A stretch of 64,000 bases of DNA from Stenogyne calaminthoides (GCA_037126765.1 JBBCBC010000012.1:5084001-5148000); one strand, 5' to 3'. Positions 20,940 through 32,370 are shown, numbered from the stretch's first letter. Notes: generated by a model not told the origin, from the letters alone. Numbers and translations: made by a program.

Positions 20940-22220
20940 CAATTTCACTTTCTTGATTTCATTTCTTGATTTGGGGTAGTAAAAAGATGCAATCTTTGGG
21001 TGCTATTTGTTCCCACGGCCAGAAATATGTGTTTGATTTTGTTGTTTTTATGTGGCTGTTGTTTATATGTTGAGAGTGATTGCAATTTGATTGAATTTAA
21101 ATCAGTGAAAAAATATGGTGAACTCGAGATTTTGTAATGGGAAATGGGACCTTGTTTTAGAGATTGGATGCATATAATTGTGAGCTGCACTTTGTGTTTG
21201 CCAGAGAAGATGATAAATGATGGCGTGTTGTTGAAGATGAGGGTAAATTATTAATTTGTTAAAGTTTCAAAAAAAATTTATTTCACTTTTAATACAACCT
21301 ACCAATCAACATATAACTTTTAAACACCATCTTTTTAACAATTCTTATCAATCAATTTAATAGCATTTCTCCTTATAAAAATGGTCATGGGACAATTATT
21401 TTTACAATTTTTGTAGGGCTACCAATCGGGAGCTTAAATCTTTATTTTACATAATATTATATAGCATGAAAATTTTAGCCTTAAAATAAAATTCTAGATT
21501 AATTCACTTTAATCACCTATAACTCATGCAAAAGATTTTTTAAAAGAAAAAAATTTATGTGAAATTCGAATTTACGGTGAACTCTATTTTTTTAATATCA
21601 TTGTTAATCACAAAACTATCACTATTATACACATAAACTATTAATCTTATGCATAAATATTAATATTGTTTACATTTTTTTTAAACATGAGTGATAGTTT
21701 TTTATGCATAAAAATGATAAAATTCATGTATAAATGTAATCTTTGTTAACTTTTTGTAAACAGAATGATGATCAAAATTTAAAAAGGAATTATCTATTCC
21801 TCAAAGTGTTGTTCGATTCAGCAATAATCCAATCTATATGGAATAGATTGCCAATGATAAAGTGCCACTCGGCATTTAATATGAATTCGGAGACGTCGTT
21901 TTGCTTCTATTTTGAAGATATATATCTAATATGGCATAAAATAATCTACAGAAAAAAAAAGGGGGAAAAACATTATAGGCGATATGATTTAATAGGCTTA
22001 TCTTGTCTTGGTAGCTAAATCACGTCATATATATTTGGATGAGATATTTCTAAGAAAATGAGCACATAATTGAAATTTCCAATGAAATCCCTTTTTCTTT
22101 TCTTAGTTTCATTTTTTAAAAAAAAAGGAAATTAGATGAATCTCATCTCATGAAACATGAGCTTCATGATAATTATGATCGTTAGAATACGTGAATAAGT
22201 CATTTTTTTTTAATTTTTAT
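20940..22220. other. Intergenic DNA downstream of MADS exon
   Basis: AT-rich, probably former intron 1 of the MADS gene at its left end. No later MADS exon, RNA gene or bounded repeat recognised. Confidence 0.4.
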
Positions 22221-22223
22221 CTC

Positions 22224-22680
22224 TTAAATTAACATCTTATGTTGGAGGACAGGAGTTGGCAACCGATTAATAATATAAACGGCAGTCGAGAAAGCATCTA
22301 ACCAGAAGGAGGCCGGAGCGAAGTCATGAAACATCAAAGAAAGGCCAGTTTCGGTGACATGGTGATGTTTATGCTCGGCTCGACCATTCTGTTGAGGTGT
22401 ATAGGGGCAAGAAGTTCGATGATCAATTCTCCAAGAGGCAAAGAACTCTCCTAAACGACCATTAAGAAATTTAGTACCACCGTCACTCTGAAATACCTTA
22501 ACAGTACTCGAGAACTGATTGCATACAAAGGCATAGAAGAAACGTATCAAAACATCATAAAAATCAGATTTGGCCTTCAGAGGATATAGCCAAGTGAAGC
22601 GAGAAAAATCATCAACAAATATCACATAGTGACGATAACCATCTCTAGAGCAAATAGGGGCAGGACCCCATAAATCACAA
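22224..22680 (-). pseudogene. Old copia integrase core fragment
   Basis: The frame reads HCDLWGPAPICSRDGYRHYV, then FVDDFSRFTW, VFQSDGGTKFLN (second catalytic Asp) and TPQQNGRAEHKH (catalytic Glu). This is the DDE integrase core of a Ty1/copia element. The upstream half of the same protein lies 4.7 kb away at 27,400, beyond the younger copia. Frame ends at 22,224 without the reverse transcriptase. Confidence 0.85.
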
Positions 22681-22996
22681 TGTTGAGAATGCCTTGAATT
22701 GACTATAACCCTACGGTATGCTTGGAATACTAATTGAGGAAGGATTCGGGCTTGTGGATATGTCATGGGCCGAGCCCAAATTAGAGTAGTCTATTAACGT
22801 TATAATAGTCATGTTCATAGGGTCATTATTGTATTCTGAAATCTCTGGAAAACCTAGCCTCCATAATAAAATTCGTCCTCCCTCTGCCCGTGGACGTAGC
22901 CAAATTGGTGAACCACGTAAATTATGTGTTTACTTGTATTTACGTTCTTGCGTTTTCTTTCTTATCTTTGATTGCTCGATTAAATCCGTCAGAACA
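22681..22996 (+). repeat. Young copia 5' LTR
   Basis: Begins TGTTGAGAATG and ends CAGAACA; matches 27,082-27,397 with scattered differences. Confidence 0.9.
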
Positions 22997-22999
22997 AAC

Positions 23000-23013
23000 T
23001 GGTATCTAGAGCC
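23000..23013 (+). promoter_or_regulatory. Young copia primer-binding site
   Basis: TGGTATCTAGAGCC, three bases after the 5' LTR; the tRNA-Met type with one inserted T. Confidence 0.75.
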
Positions 23014-23072
23014 TGGTTAATTGATCAGGATTTCCGCACGTTTTTGGGATTTTTTCTTTGCAAGAATCGAAG

Positions 23073-23693
23073 ATGTCTGCTTTTAACGTAAAGATTGACA
23101 AATTCACCGGGAGAAACAGTTTTAGTTTATGGCAGATCAAGATGCGATCTCTTCTGAAACAACAGGGTTTATGTGCTCCGCTTTCTGGAAAGACGAAGAA
23201 GGAAGATGTAGACGATGAAGAATGGAGTACTCTGGAAGAGAAGGCTCATTCTACGATCATGTTGTGTTTGTATGACGACGTTATCATTGAGGTCGTTGAT
23301 GAGGATAAAGCGGCAAGTCTCTGGTTAAAGTTAGAGAGTCTATACATGACAAAATCTCTAACCAACAAGTTTCTTTTGAAGCAACGTCTGTTCCGATTAT
23401 GCATGCAGGAAGGTACGCCTCTTCGGGATCATCTAGATAAATTGAATAAAATTTTGCTAGATTTGCGTAATATTGATGTCAAAGTAGATGATGAGGATGC
23501 TGCCTTAATTATGTTGGTATCTCTACCCGAATCATATGCGAACTTTGTAGATTCGTTTATCATTTGGAAAGATAGTTTGTCTCTGGAAGATGTGAGGTCC
23601 GCTCTTCACACCAGAGAAGATCGCCAAAAGGCTTCAGGTTCTAGTACAGAAAATCAGGCATCGGGTCCGGCCGCAATTGAGCAAGGGAAGTGA
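23073..23693 (+). CDS. Young copia gag
   Basis: Open for 206 residues from ATG 23,073 (MSAFNVKIDKFTGRNSFSLW). The FTGRNSFSLWQIKMRSLL start, the DDVIIEVVDEDKAASLWLKL segment and YMTKSLTNKFLLKQRL are typical of TNT1-like gag (UBN2 family), the particle protein. It closes at 23,693 before the zinc knuckle, probably prematurely, because knuckle-like and protease sequence follows in other frames. Confidence 0.8.
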   Translation: MSAFNVKIDKFTGRNSFSLWQIKMRSLLKQQGLCAPLSGKTKKEDVDDEEWSTLEEKAHSTIMLCLYDDVIIEVVDEDKAASLWLKLESLYMTKSLTNKFLLKQRLFRLCMQEGTPLRDHLDKLNKILLDLRNIDVKVDDEDAALIMLVSLPESYANFVDSFIIWKDSLSLEDVRSALHTREDRQKASGSSTENQASGPAAIEQGK

Positions 23694-24093
23694 AAAATTG
23701 AAAAAGAAAAAAAGAAAAAAAAGGGTCCCAAACCCGATGATATTTTCAAATTACTACAAAGAAACGGGGACATTGGAAAACCGATTGTCCTAAAAGAAAA
23801 AAAAGCAATGGAGAAGAAAGAAGGTCCTAATGGTTCTGGCCAACAGAAAGTAAACCGATACAAAGTCTGAAGAGGATTTGGCCTTAGTTGCAGATTTAAA
23901 ACGGTCACATCGTAAGGATGTGTGGGTTCTTGATTCCGGGGGCCTCATACCATATATGTCCGTCTGAGAGTATTTTTCGACTTATGAGAGAAAGGCGAGA
24001 TGGAGGCGGCGTTAATATGGCCAACAGTGTTGTCTGTAAAGTAGATGGAATTGGCTCGATAAAAATTAGGACACATGATGGTTCCTTCGCACC
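23694..24093 (+). pseudogene. Young copia zinc-knuckle/protease region, frame-broken
   Basis: No long frame. Short pieces such as WVLDSGG-like codons near 23,920-23,945 correspond to the protease active site, but stops and frameshifts interrupt them. Confidence 0.5.
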
Positions 24094-25500
24094 TTGAATA
24101 ACGTCGGACATGTTCCACGGATGACCAAAAATCTGATTTCGTTGAGTCAACTCGACAAAGAAAGGTCTCAGTTTCAAAGAAGAAGGTGGAGTTATGCAGA
24201 TTGTCGAGGTTCAAAGGTGGTTCTGACAGGCTTGAAGTGTGGTACCTTGTATTTCTTGCGAGGTTCCACGGTGAATGATTCTGCTGCTGTTGCATCATCT
24301 GGAATTCAAGACAAGGATATGACTAAGCTATGACATATGAGGCTTGGTCACATGAGTGAAAAAGGGGTGCAGATTTTATCTAAGAGAGATCTTCTATCCG
24401 GGCACAAGTTGCAAAGTCTTGAATTCTGCGAACATTGTGTGTTTGGGAAGCTTCATCGAAGTAAGTTTCCAAAGAAGGGTGTTCATCGAACTAAGGGGAC
24501 GCTTGATTATATCCATTCTGAATGTTGGGGTCCTTCACGTGCTGAGTCTCTGGGAGGTAACAAGTATTTTATGTCTATTATTGATGATCATTCGAGAATG
24601 ACTTGGGTGATTATGATGAAACATAAAAGTGAAGCTTTAAAGCATTTCAAGCAGTGGAAGACTATGATAGAAAATCAAACTGGGAAGAAGATCAAGCCAC
24701 TTCGAACTGATAATGGCCTGGAATTCTGTTCGTCTGAGTTTAATGAGTTCTATAAGGATGAAGGGATAGTTCGTCATCACACTATTAGAGATACACCTCA
24801 GCAGAATGGTGTGGCAGAACGCATGAATCAGACATTGCTGGAGAGAGTGGGGTGCATGCTCTCTAATGCTGGATTAACTAGAAGATTTTGGGCAGAGGCA
24901 GTTAGCACGGCGTGCTACCTGAACAACCGTGGGTCTCACACTAACATTGATTGTAAAATACCATATGAGGTATGGTCTGGTAAACCTGCAGATTATTCTT
25001 TGTTAAAAGTTTTTGGTTGCACAGTTTATTATCATGTTAGTGAGGGTAAATTAGAACCAAGAGCGAGGAAGGGTATATTTGTTGGTTTTGGGGATAGGGT
25101 GAAGGGATATAGAATCTGGTCTCCTTCAGAATACAGAGTTATATTAAGTAGAAATGTTATATTTGATGAGAACTCTATGCTTAACCCTCCTGTGAAGCTC
25201 ACTGTTGTAGAAGAAAATAGTAGTGTTGATAAACAGGTGGAGCTGCAAGATACTCTAGATGAGAGTAACCTACAGCGCCAAGGTGGAGAAGATCAACATA
25301 CTAATCCAGAGTCGTCTAGTTCAGAAGTTCATCCAGCAGCTCGTCAGCCAAGTATAGCTCTCGATAGAGCTAGAAGGATTGGCATCAAACCTCCTGTGAG
25401 GTATGGTTTTGAAGATATGGTGGCTTATGCACTACAAGTCGCCGAAGAGGTGGATCCACCTACAAAGAAGTTGTTTCTGGCAGTGAGTCTACTAAATGGC
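24094..25500 (+). pseudogene. Young copia pre-integrase and integrase
   Basis: One frame from 24,094 to 25,680 with a single TGA at 24,331-24,333, where the family has Trp in the LWHMRLGHMS segment. The zinc part has H...H...CEHCVFGK; the core has DDHSRMTW, LRTDNGLEF and DTPQQNGVAERMN with the catalytic acids in place, then VWSGKPADYSLLKVFGC. The frame departs from that of reverse transcriptase near 25,500, so there is also a frameshift. Would insert element DNA in the genome. Confidence 0.85.
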
Positions 25501-25508
25501 TTGCTGCA

Positions 25509-26540
25509 ATGGGAGAAGAGATGGAGTCACTTGAGAAGAATCAGACTTGGGAGTTGGTCAAACGACCTAAAGAGAGGAAGATTGTTACTTGTAAGTGGGT
25601 CTTCAAGAAAAATGAAGGAATTACGCCAGCTGAAGGTGTTAGACATAAAGCTCGGCTTGTTGCAAGAGGGTTCACACTGATTGAGGGAGTAAACTATGAT
25701 GAGAATTTTTCACCAGTAGTTAGGCATACGTCCATCAGAGTGTTATTGGCAATAGTTGCACATCAGGATCTAGAACTTGAGCAACTTGATGTGAAGACAA
25801 CATTCCTACATGGTGAATTGGATAAAGAAATCTACATGACTCAGCCAGATGGTTTCCAAGTTCCTGGAAAAGAAGACTATGTTTGCAAGTTGAAGAAGTC
25901 TTTGTATGGGCTGAAGCAGTCTCCCAGACAGTGGTACAAGAGGTTTGACGGTTATATGGTGAAACTGGGGTACAACAAAAGTCCATATGATCATTGTGTT
26001 TATCACAGTAAATCTGATGATGGTTCCATGATATATCTTGTTTTGTACGTTGATGATATGCTCATCGCTGCAAAGTCTAAGTCCGATATTCATAAGTGGA
26101 AGGCCCTTCTTAGTGCAGAATTTGAAATGAAGGATTTGGGTGATGCTCAGAAAATTTTGGGCATGGAGATCTTTAGAGATAGAAATCAGAAAAAGCTTTT
26201 CTTGTCACATAAAGGTTATATTCAGAAGGTGTTGTCAAGTTTTGGCATGTCTACAGCAAAGGCTATTGATACTCTGAGTGCTACAAATATTCATTTGTCT
26301 TCTGCTCATGCGCCGCAGTCTGAAGCTGAGAAGGAGTACATGACTCGAGTCCCATATTCTAGTGCAGTTGGAAGCTTGATGTATGCTATGGTCTGCACTA
26401 GGCCTGATATTGCACATGATGTCAGTGTTGTTAGTAGGTTCATGGGGCAACCTGGGAAGGAGCATTGGCAAGCAGTTAAGAGAATTTTTCGATACCTTAG
26501 AGGCACATTTGATGTTGGTCTTATTTATGGTGGAGATTAA
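25509..26540 (+). pseudogene. Young copia reverse transcriptase
   Basis: 343 codons open. It has TWELVKRP, KARLVARGF, FSPVVRHTSIR, LDVKTTFLHGELDKEIYMTQ (normally DVKTAFL), KSLYGLKQSPRQWYKRFD and the catalytic LYVDDMLIA. All signature motifs of a copia polymerase are present, but it is out of frame with integrase before it and RNase H after it. Confidence 0.85.
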
Positions 26541-26991
26541 CAACTATTCTGATTCCGATTATGCTAGAGATGTTGACAGTAGTAGGTCGATGACTGGTTA
26601 TGTGTTCACTCTTGGTGGTTCTGTTGTTAGTTGGAAAGCATTTTTACAAGCTGCAGTTACTTTGTCTACAACTGAGGCAGAGTATATGGCTTTGACAGAA
26701 GCTGCAAAAGAAGGAATATGGCTAAAAGGACTAGTTAGTGATCTCGGTCTACATCATGATCAAACTATTGTTTACTGCGATAGTTTGAGTGCAATCTGTT
26801 TAGGCAAGGATCAAGTTCATCATGAGAGGACCAAGCATATTGATGTGAGGTACCATTTTTTGAGAGGTGAGAAAAGGATCAAGGTGGTGAAAGTAGGTAC
26901 TGCTAATAATCCTGCTGACATGTTTACCAAGTCGGTTCCTCTCAACAAGTTTCAACATTGTTTGGACTTGTTAAATATGACAAGTTGTTAG
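26526..26991 (+). pseudogene. Young copia RNase H
   Basis: Frame continues from about 26,526: YSDSDYARDVDSSRSMTGYV, AVTLSTTEAEYMALTEA, VYCDSLSAICLGKD, TKHIDVRYHFLR and ADMFTKSVP, the complete copia C-terminus ending in a natural stop. A small indel near 26,540 (GGD / INNYSDSDY) moves it out of the reverse transcriptase frame. Confidence 0.85.
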
Positions 26992-27068
26992 TTGCCCTTT
27001 TGGGGCAAATCTGAGGTGGAGGGAGAAGTCTGGCATTGTAATGATGCATCTGTTTGGAGGATTCAAGT

Positions 27069-27081
27069 CAAGGTGGAGATT
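27069..27081 (+). promoter_or_regulatory. Young copia polypurine tract
   Basis: AAGGTGGAGATT immediately before the 3' LTR, the usual copia plus-strand primer. Confidence 0.8.
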
Positions 27082-27397
27082 TGTTGAGAATGTCTTGAAT
27101 TGACTATAACCCAACGGTATGCGTGGACTACTAATTGAGGAAGGATTCGGGCTTGTGGATATGTCATGGGCTCGAGCCCAAATTAGAGTAGTCTATTAAC
27201 GTTATAATATCCATGTTCGTAGGGTAATTATTGTATTCTGAAATCTCTGGAAAACCTAGCCTCCATAATAAAATTCGTTCTCCCTCTGCCTGTGGATGTA
27301 GCCAAATTGTGAACCACGTAAATTCTGTGTCTACTTGTATTTAAGTTCTTGCGTTTTCTTTCTTATCTTTGATTGCTCGATTAAATCCTTCACAACA
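27082..27397 (+). repeat. Young copia 3' LTR
   Basis: Begins TGTTGAGAATG and ends TTCACAACA; partner of 22,681-22,996. Confidence 0.9.
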
Positions 27398-28436
27398 TAC
27401 AATGTATTATATCATTAGCATAAACAACAAATGTTTGCTTTTAGCAAGTTGACATGGTGAACACAAGCCAGACTTAGGTAAAACAAAAGTAACCGACAAA
27501 TACCCCAATTTATTTAAAGATGAAATAATAGAAAATGGTATATGCCTTAGTCTATAATACCTTTCAAAAGAAGTTTTTACAGTGGAAGTTTGCAAAGCTG
27601 CCACCAAAGCTAAATTACCCTGTTCCAGTATGTATAATCCATTACTGCGCCTGCCCCGGGCCAGTGGTTCCTTTGTGAATCGACTCTGAATGACAAATGA
27701 TTGATCAGTAAACAACACATCAACTAGGATAATTCGAAGTCAGTTTGCTAATAGACATTAAATTCTTAGAAATGTGTGGAACCACCAGAACGTCTAGAAG
27801 CTTAACATTCTTAGAAACTTCACAAGAGCCAATATGAGTAATAGGGACATAATTACCATTTGCAATAACGAATTTACCATTTCCAATGTACGGCTGAAGT
27901 GTGTCCACGGAAGCCATATTCGGAGTCATATGAGTCGAGGCACTAGTGTCAGGAAACCAATCAGAAGCAACAACCAGAGAGATTGCACACTGAGTATCAA
28001 ATGTCCGAGCAAGATTAGCCGAGTCATCAAAAGAACGAGCATATCGCTGAGGACAATGATTGTGTAATGCTCACCACGACAGATTTGGCAACGGTGAGGT
28101 CATTTCTTTTAATTTGCCACAATTATAACCACCACCACTAGATTGTTGACGTTGTTCGCCACCCTGACCATGACTCAGATTTTGATCATGTTAGGGACGA
28201 TGGTTGATGGAGCCCTGGGAACGGTGATTAGCTGCAAAAACAGGAACAACAGGAGGCGGCGCATTAGGGTTTCCATGGAGGGACTCAAAAAATTTCGCCT
28301 GATTCAATAATTCACGAAACGGTGGCATGAGATAGATCACCATGTGCATGTCCGTGAATGCAGCGAATTGAGGGCCAAGGTCGGCGAGAAACCAGTGACT
28401 TTTGTCTTTTTCGGAGACAGAACGAGTCACTAGGGA
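27398..28436 (-). pseudogene. Old copia gag C-terminus, protease and pre-integrase
   Basis: In order on the minus strand: gag part SEKDKSHWFLADLGPQFAAF (28,400s); a knuckle CQICRGEHYT..HC near 28,080 with a frameshift inside; the protease site DTSASTHMTP near 27,940, where the usual Gly of DTGAS is Ser; ANGNYVPITHIGSC and VVPHISKNLMSISKL; and the pre-integrase CSPCQLAKSKHLLF at 27,430. Several frame changes. It continues as integrase at 22,680. Confidence 0.8.
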
Positions 28437-28639
28437 TGTCAACGGGGCAAGTTTGTGTTGGGATAATTTTAGTTTTGATTATTATGCCAAAACACCTTGT
28501 AATAGGACAAGCTAAGTTGTATAGAAAGCTTGTGTTTCTAGACTTAGTTTTATTTTACAGGTAACAAGTTGAGGGGGAACTCATCAAGATAAGAAGGTGA
28601 GCTGATCAGATCAGGCGAGAAGAAATCAGAAAACTGAAA

Positions 28640-28795
28640 TCAGAAGAGATGAACAGTGAAATCAGAAGAGATGAACAGTAAAATCAGGAGAGATGGACAG
28701 TGAAATCAGAAGAGAGCTGAAATCAGAAGAGATGAACAGTGAAATCAGAAGAGATGAACAGTGAAATCAGAATAGATAAACAGTAAAATCAGCAC
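28640..28795. repeat. Tandem repeat, about 22-bp unit
   Basis: Units built on GAAATCAGAAGAGATGAACA repeat about seven times with small changes. Confidence 0.85.
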
Positions 28796-29230
28796 ACAAA
28801 AAGCTGGCCAATAAGAAGATGACAACACATATATGGATGTGACATAAAGCTGCAAGCAACAGTGTAAAAGGACAAAGAAAAGCTGGAAGACTATTAATAT
28901 GAATTTGAATTTACTCTCCAACGGTAATATTCAAATCCACACTATAAATACATTGCACTATCTTCAAAAGAAGATAATGGAGGATGCTGCAAAGTGAAGA
29001 TTAAAGCCAAATATTCAAGCATCTCCATTCAAGAACACAGAGCATTAAATATCCAAATTTACCCAAGAGTGTTCTTCATTATATCTAAGCATAAATGCCA
29101 TATCATAAGCTTAGAGAGATTTTCTCATCCTTAGCTTAAAGGCTAAAACAATGTAAGGGAAAATCTCACCTAGTTGGAAATAACACCAAACCCAAACCCT
29201 TTTTTGAGAAAGAAAATTAGTGGTTAAGTG

Positions 29231-29405
29231 AGGTAGTTTATAGGCGATCCCGTGAGGGAGATAAGTCCCGAGAGAGTGAGAACTCATTAAACATCTATAG
29301 GCGATCCCCGTGAGGGAGATAAGTCTCGAGAGAGTGAGAACTCATTAAACATCTATAGGCAATCCCGTGAGGGAAATAAGTCTCGTTGAGTGAGAGCTCC
29401 ATAAA
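29231..29405. repeat. Tandem repeat, about 57-bp unit, three copies
   Basis: Each unit has TATAGGCGATCCCGTGAGGG (with variants) followed by GATAAGTC and GAGTGAGAACTC. Confidence 0.85.
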
Positions 29406-29523
29406 TATATGTTGGTTAAGTTGGTGCCCCATGAAGGGAAGAGTGGATGTAGGACAAGTTAGTCCGAACCACTATAAAAATACGTGTGTTCTTATTTGCT
29501 TTCATATTAACTGTCATCTGTGT

Positions 29524-30023
29524 TGCATGGGTGCGGGTGCGTGGGTGCGGGGGCGACGTGATACGGATACGGGGATACGGATTTTTGAAAAATTCAGGGT
29601 GCGATTCGGCAAGGATACGTCTACTTATTTATTATTTTATTATATATAATACCTGTAAAATATATAAAAATAACAATTCATATATCATCATCAATCCAAC
29701 ATATAAGCATAATAAAGTTTTCAATCCAATTAAAAATTTAAAACTCTTCTGTTCGTGACTTTGGGTTGAAAAGGTAAGTAAAATAATTAATATTTTCTAT
29801 TAAAAGTTTTTTTTCTTATTTTAAGTTTTGTGGGTTAATAAGGCAATTAAGCTTTCTTATTTTAAATTTTAATTTTTTTCCATAATTTTTTTTTCAAAAA
29901 TGACCCCAGACGCACCCAAGACGCACCGGATTCGCTTTTTAACGCATGCGGCGTATCCTTTTTTTTTTTTTTTAAAATTCACTTTTGGCACACCGGTGCG
30001 AATCCCACGAATCGCACCCGCAT
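29524..30023. mobile_element. GGTGCG-ended non-autonomous element
   Basis: The left end is packed with GGGTGCG words and the right end with the inverse (CGCACCCGCA near 30,013). The interior has GATACGGATACGGGGATACG and its partial inverse. Likely hAT-like; boundaries approximate. Confidence 0.4.
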
Positions 30024-30179
30024 CAAAGACCATAACAGATCTCCGATCTTGCATTTTAGTATTTTTTGGAGAATCCGTGCATTAGAGACTGTCATACATA
30101 CTTTAGCAAATCTGCATAACACATTCGAAGGAAAAATTTTAAAGTCACCTCCCATTGAGATTTTACGAGTTTTAAATCG

Positions 30180-30330
30180 GGTTTTTCGGGACCAACAGTT
30201 TGGTCTATTCCAGAACCCGCCCCGCCAGGTTTTTTCCGGACCCGGGACCTGCCCCCGCCCACCGGGTTTTTGGACCCATCCTGCCCCGCCCCACCCCGTG
30301 AACCCGGTGGATTTTACCCGCCCCACCTAT
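30180..30330. repeat. GC-rich CCCGCC/GGCGGG repeat block
   Basis: Dense CCCGCCCCGCC and GGACCCGGGACC words; probably subterminal repeats of a DNA transposon similar to 30,586-30,720. Confidence 0.4.
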
Positions 30331-30731
30331 TAATTTTCTTTTCCCCTTTATTTTTAAATTCATACTCCTAACTCCACACAAAAATAAAATGCAATTAACA
30401 TCATTTCTAAATACATATCATTCCTAAAAATCAAAACATTAATTAGAATCATTTACTTTCAAGTTACAACAAACAAAATACCTAATGTCTTAATCTATCT
30501 TGAATGAAGAAGAAGTCCTAGACATTTAATGAATTATACATAATTAATATATATTTAATATATATATATATATACACGGGGAGGGTCCACCTATATCATG
30601 ACCCACCTCGGACCCAGAGGGAACCCATTTGACCGGGTTCAAACCCGCCCGATACCCGTTTGACCAGGTTTTAACGGAGGGGGCGAGTTCGTAGCGGGTC
30701 CGGGTTAAAACCCGGCCCGTTTCCATCCCTA

Positions 30732-31126
30732 AGAACGACTGGCCACGCCAACTGGTCACATAATGAATGAAATTTCTTATTGTATTCGTCCATAGTAGAT
30801 GCGCCTCGCTTCAGGCTTGAAAGTTCCCATCGGAGATGGCTGATGTGCGACGCGGATGAGTTGTTGTAGATGTCATGGAGCGCCACACACGCTGATCTGG
30901 CCGTCGGGCAGTCAACGACCTCGGCCAGGGCTTCGGCCAAGAGTGTAGATAGAAGGAGGCAAATCACTTTTTTATCCATCAAGTGCCAGGCTGGGTTGGC
31001 CGGACTCGGCTCCGACTTGTCGTCGATCGTGACCATTTACGCCGGTGCTGGCACAGTGTCATCATTGAATAGGTCGTAGGAGGTGAAGGTTGGAACGACG
31101 AAACGCCGCCATAGGTTTGCGTCCAT
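30732..31126 (-). pseudogene. Old copia gag N-terminal part
   Basis: Start MDANLWRRFVVPTFTSYDLF at 31,126, one in-frame TAA at 31,037-31,039, then DDKSEPSPANPAWHLMDKKV, VVDCPTARSACVALHDIYNN and RGASTMDEYNKKFHSLCDQL. This is the UBN2-type gag of copia elements. It is cut at LAWPVVL by the compound insertion and resumes at 28,436. No clear 5' LTR upstream, although TATGGTATTAAG near 31,340 may be a worn primer site. Confidence 0.75.
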
Positions 31127-31429
31127 GTTGATGAGAGAGTCACAGTAGTGATTAGGTGGGAGAGAGATTAATGGTGTGGAATTGTGGGTTGCGCGATGAC
31201 CAAGACCCGAGCGCGATGACCAAGAAAAAAAATCCGACAGGAGAGCTAACACATGATTCGCGAGAGGGAGAGGAAACGAAACGTGTGATTCACGTGAAAG
31301 GAGAGAGAGTGAATTTAGGATATCCAGTGTTATTGACTTAATACCATAATACAGCAAACCCCATATATAGCCAATTCTCATTAAAAAGTTTTTTTTTGTC
31401 AATACTTTTAATTTCATTCTTTTCTAGTT

Positions 31430-31850
31430 AAAAGAGAATATTTTTTTATCAATTATACCCTTATTCCTCTTATTAAAAAAACAGGTTCTTTGTTTTACTC
31501 ACTTTCTTATATTTTTCTTGGCTGCCACTACTCACACTTTTCCAATCCCTAGATCAAATTAAATTATTTCCTCCAGGTTTCACTCACGCGCACGTTTATT
31601 CTACTATCACAGTATCACTTGATCAAATAATCTGTCATCACTTGATTATGAGTTTTAATAATTAGATTACAATGCTTCTCTCTCATGTCAAGCTTCAAGA
31701 AAGTTTTGTTCATTATTATTTTAGTTCCCATTAGTTTTGTTCAATTATTGTGTTCGTCTTGGTCATCCAATTTCAATAATTGGGATTTAATGCTTCTATC
31801 TCATTCTATTTAAAAAAAAAAAAAAAAACAGTTTTAGAGTATATAATATA
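31430..31850. other. AT-rich flank of old copia
   Basis: No gene or clear repeat; might include the worn 5' LTR of the old copia. Confidence 0.35.
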
Positions 31851-32370
31851 ACGTGGTACGAGCTTAAAAATATTATTATACTTCAATAATGGTGGCACGT
31901 GGATATATAAATGTTGGTACGAGGTTGAACATATGGTGTTCTTCGGGCTAAATAGATAAAAAATTATGGTGGAGCTTAATATGTGATGGTACGAGCTTAA
32001 TATACGGTGGTACGGGCTGTAACAATTGTGGTACGGAGCTCATTAGAAGGTGGTACCACTAAAATAATTATGGTACGGGCTTAATATATGGTGGTACGAG
32101 GCTATTTTAAAGGTGGTTCGACTAAACTAATTGTGGTACAGACTTAATATATGGTAGTACGGACTGAAACAATTGTGGTACATGCTTAATATATGATGGT
32201 ATGTGGCTATTTAAAAGGTGGTACGGGCTAAAAAATTGGTGGTACGAGCTAAAACATTGGTGGTACGGGCTAAAAAGATTATGGTAAAAACTTAATATAT
32301 GGTGGTACATAGATAATTAAAATGTAGTACGGACTGAATATATGTCGGCACGGGTTAAAATAATTGCGGC
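31851..32370. repeat. Degenerate minisatellite, GGTGGTACGGGCTAAA unit
   Basis: About twenty irregular units of about 20-26 bp built on GGTGGTACGRGCT + AAWAATTR. Spacing is uneven, so it is an old array. Confidence 0.75.

Larger units (their letters stand above)
22681..27397 (+). mobile_element. Ty1/copia element, Tork/TNT1-like, complete but inactive
   Basis: 4,717 bp with 316-bp LTRs at 22,681-22,996 and 27,082-27,397, primer-binding site, gag, protease region, integrase, reverse transcriptase, RNase H and polypurine tract in copia order. I count about 16 substitutions and 2 single-base indels between the LTRs, about 5%. Flanks CACAA and TACAA are an imperfect 5-bp target duplication. It is inserted in the integrase of the older minus-strand copia. 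Nonsense and frameshift changes make it non-autonomous. Confidence 0.9.
28456..29527 (+). mobile_element. Solo LTR-like element
   Basis: Starts TGTTGGGATAATTTTAGTTT, a typical copia LTR start, and contains a TATA-like CACTATAAATAC (about 28,941) and two tandem arrays. The right end near GTGTTGCA is uncertain because another repeat begins there; no primer site, coding region or second LTR was seen. Confidence 0.5.
28436..30731. mobile_element. Compound insertion in old copia gag; outer element with TAGGGATG ends
   Basis: The left end reads TAGGGATGTCAACGGGGC and the right end is its imperfect inverse (GGCCCGTTTCCATCCCTA). The old copia gag frame (LAWPVVL) stops exactly at the right end and resumes past the left end. 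Right subterminal DNA (30,580-30,720) is rich in ACCCG/CGGGT words, as in hAT-like elements. Other repeats are inserted in it. Target duplication is imperfect. Confidence 0.6.
22224..31420 (-). mobile_element. Old Ty1/copia element (minus), interrupted twice
   Basis: Three minus-strand pieces form one copia polyprotein: gag N-terminus (31,126-30,732), gag C-terminus to pre-integrase (28,436-27,398) and integrase core (22,680-22,224). The gaps are filled by a compound insertion (about 28,436-30,731) and by a complete younger copia (22,681-27,397). It stops within integrase; no reverse transcriptase or 3' LTR remains. It is older than both insertions. Confidence 0.8.

Noticed and set aside
31851..32370. 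Possible CRISPR-like or satellite array
   Set aside because: Repeats are too degenerate and spacing too uneven; plant nuclear context.
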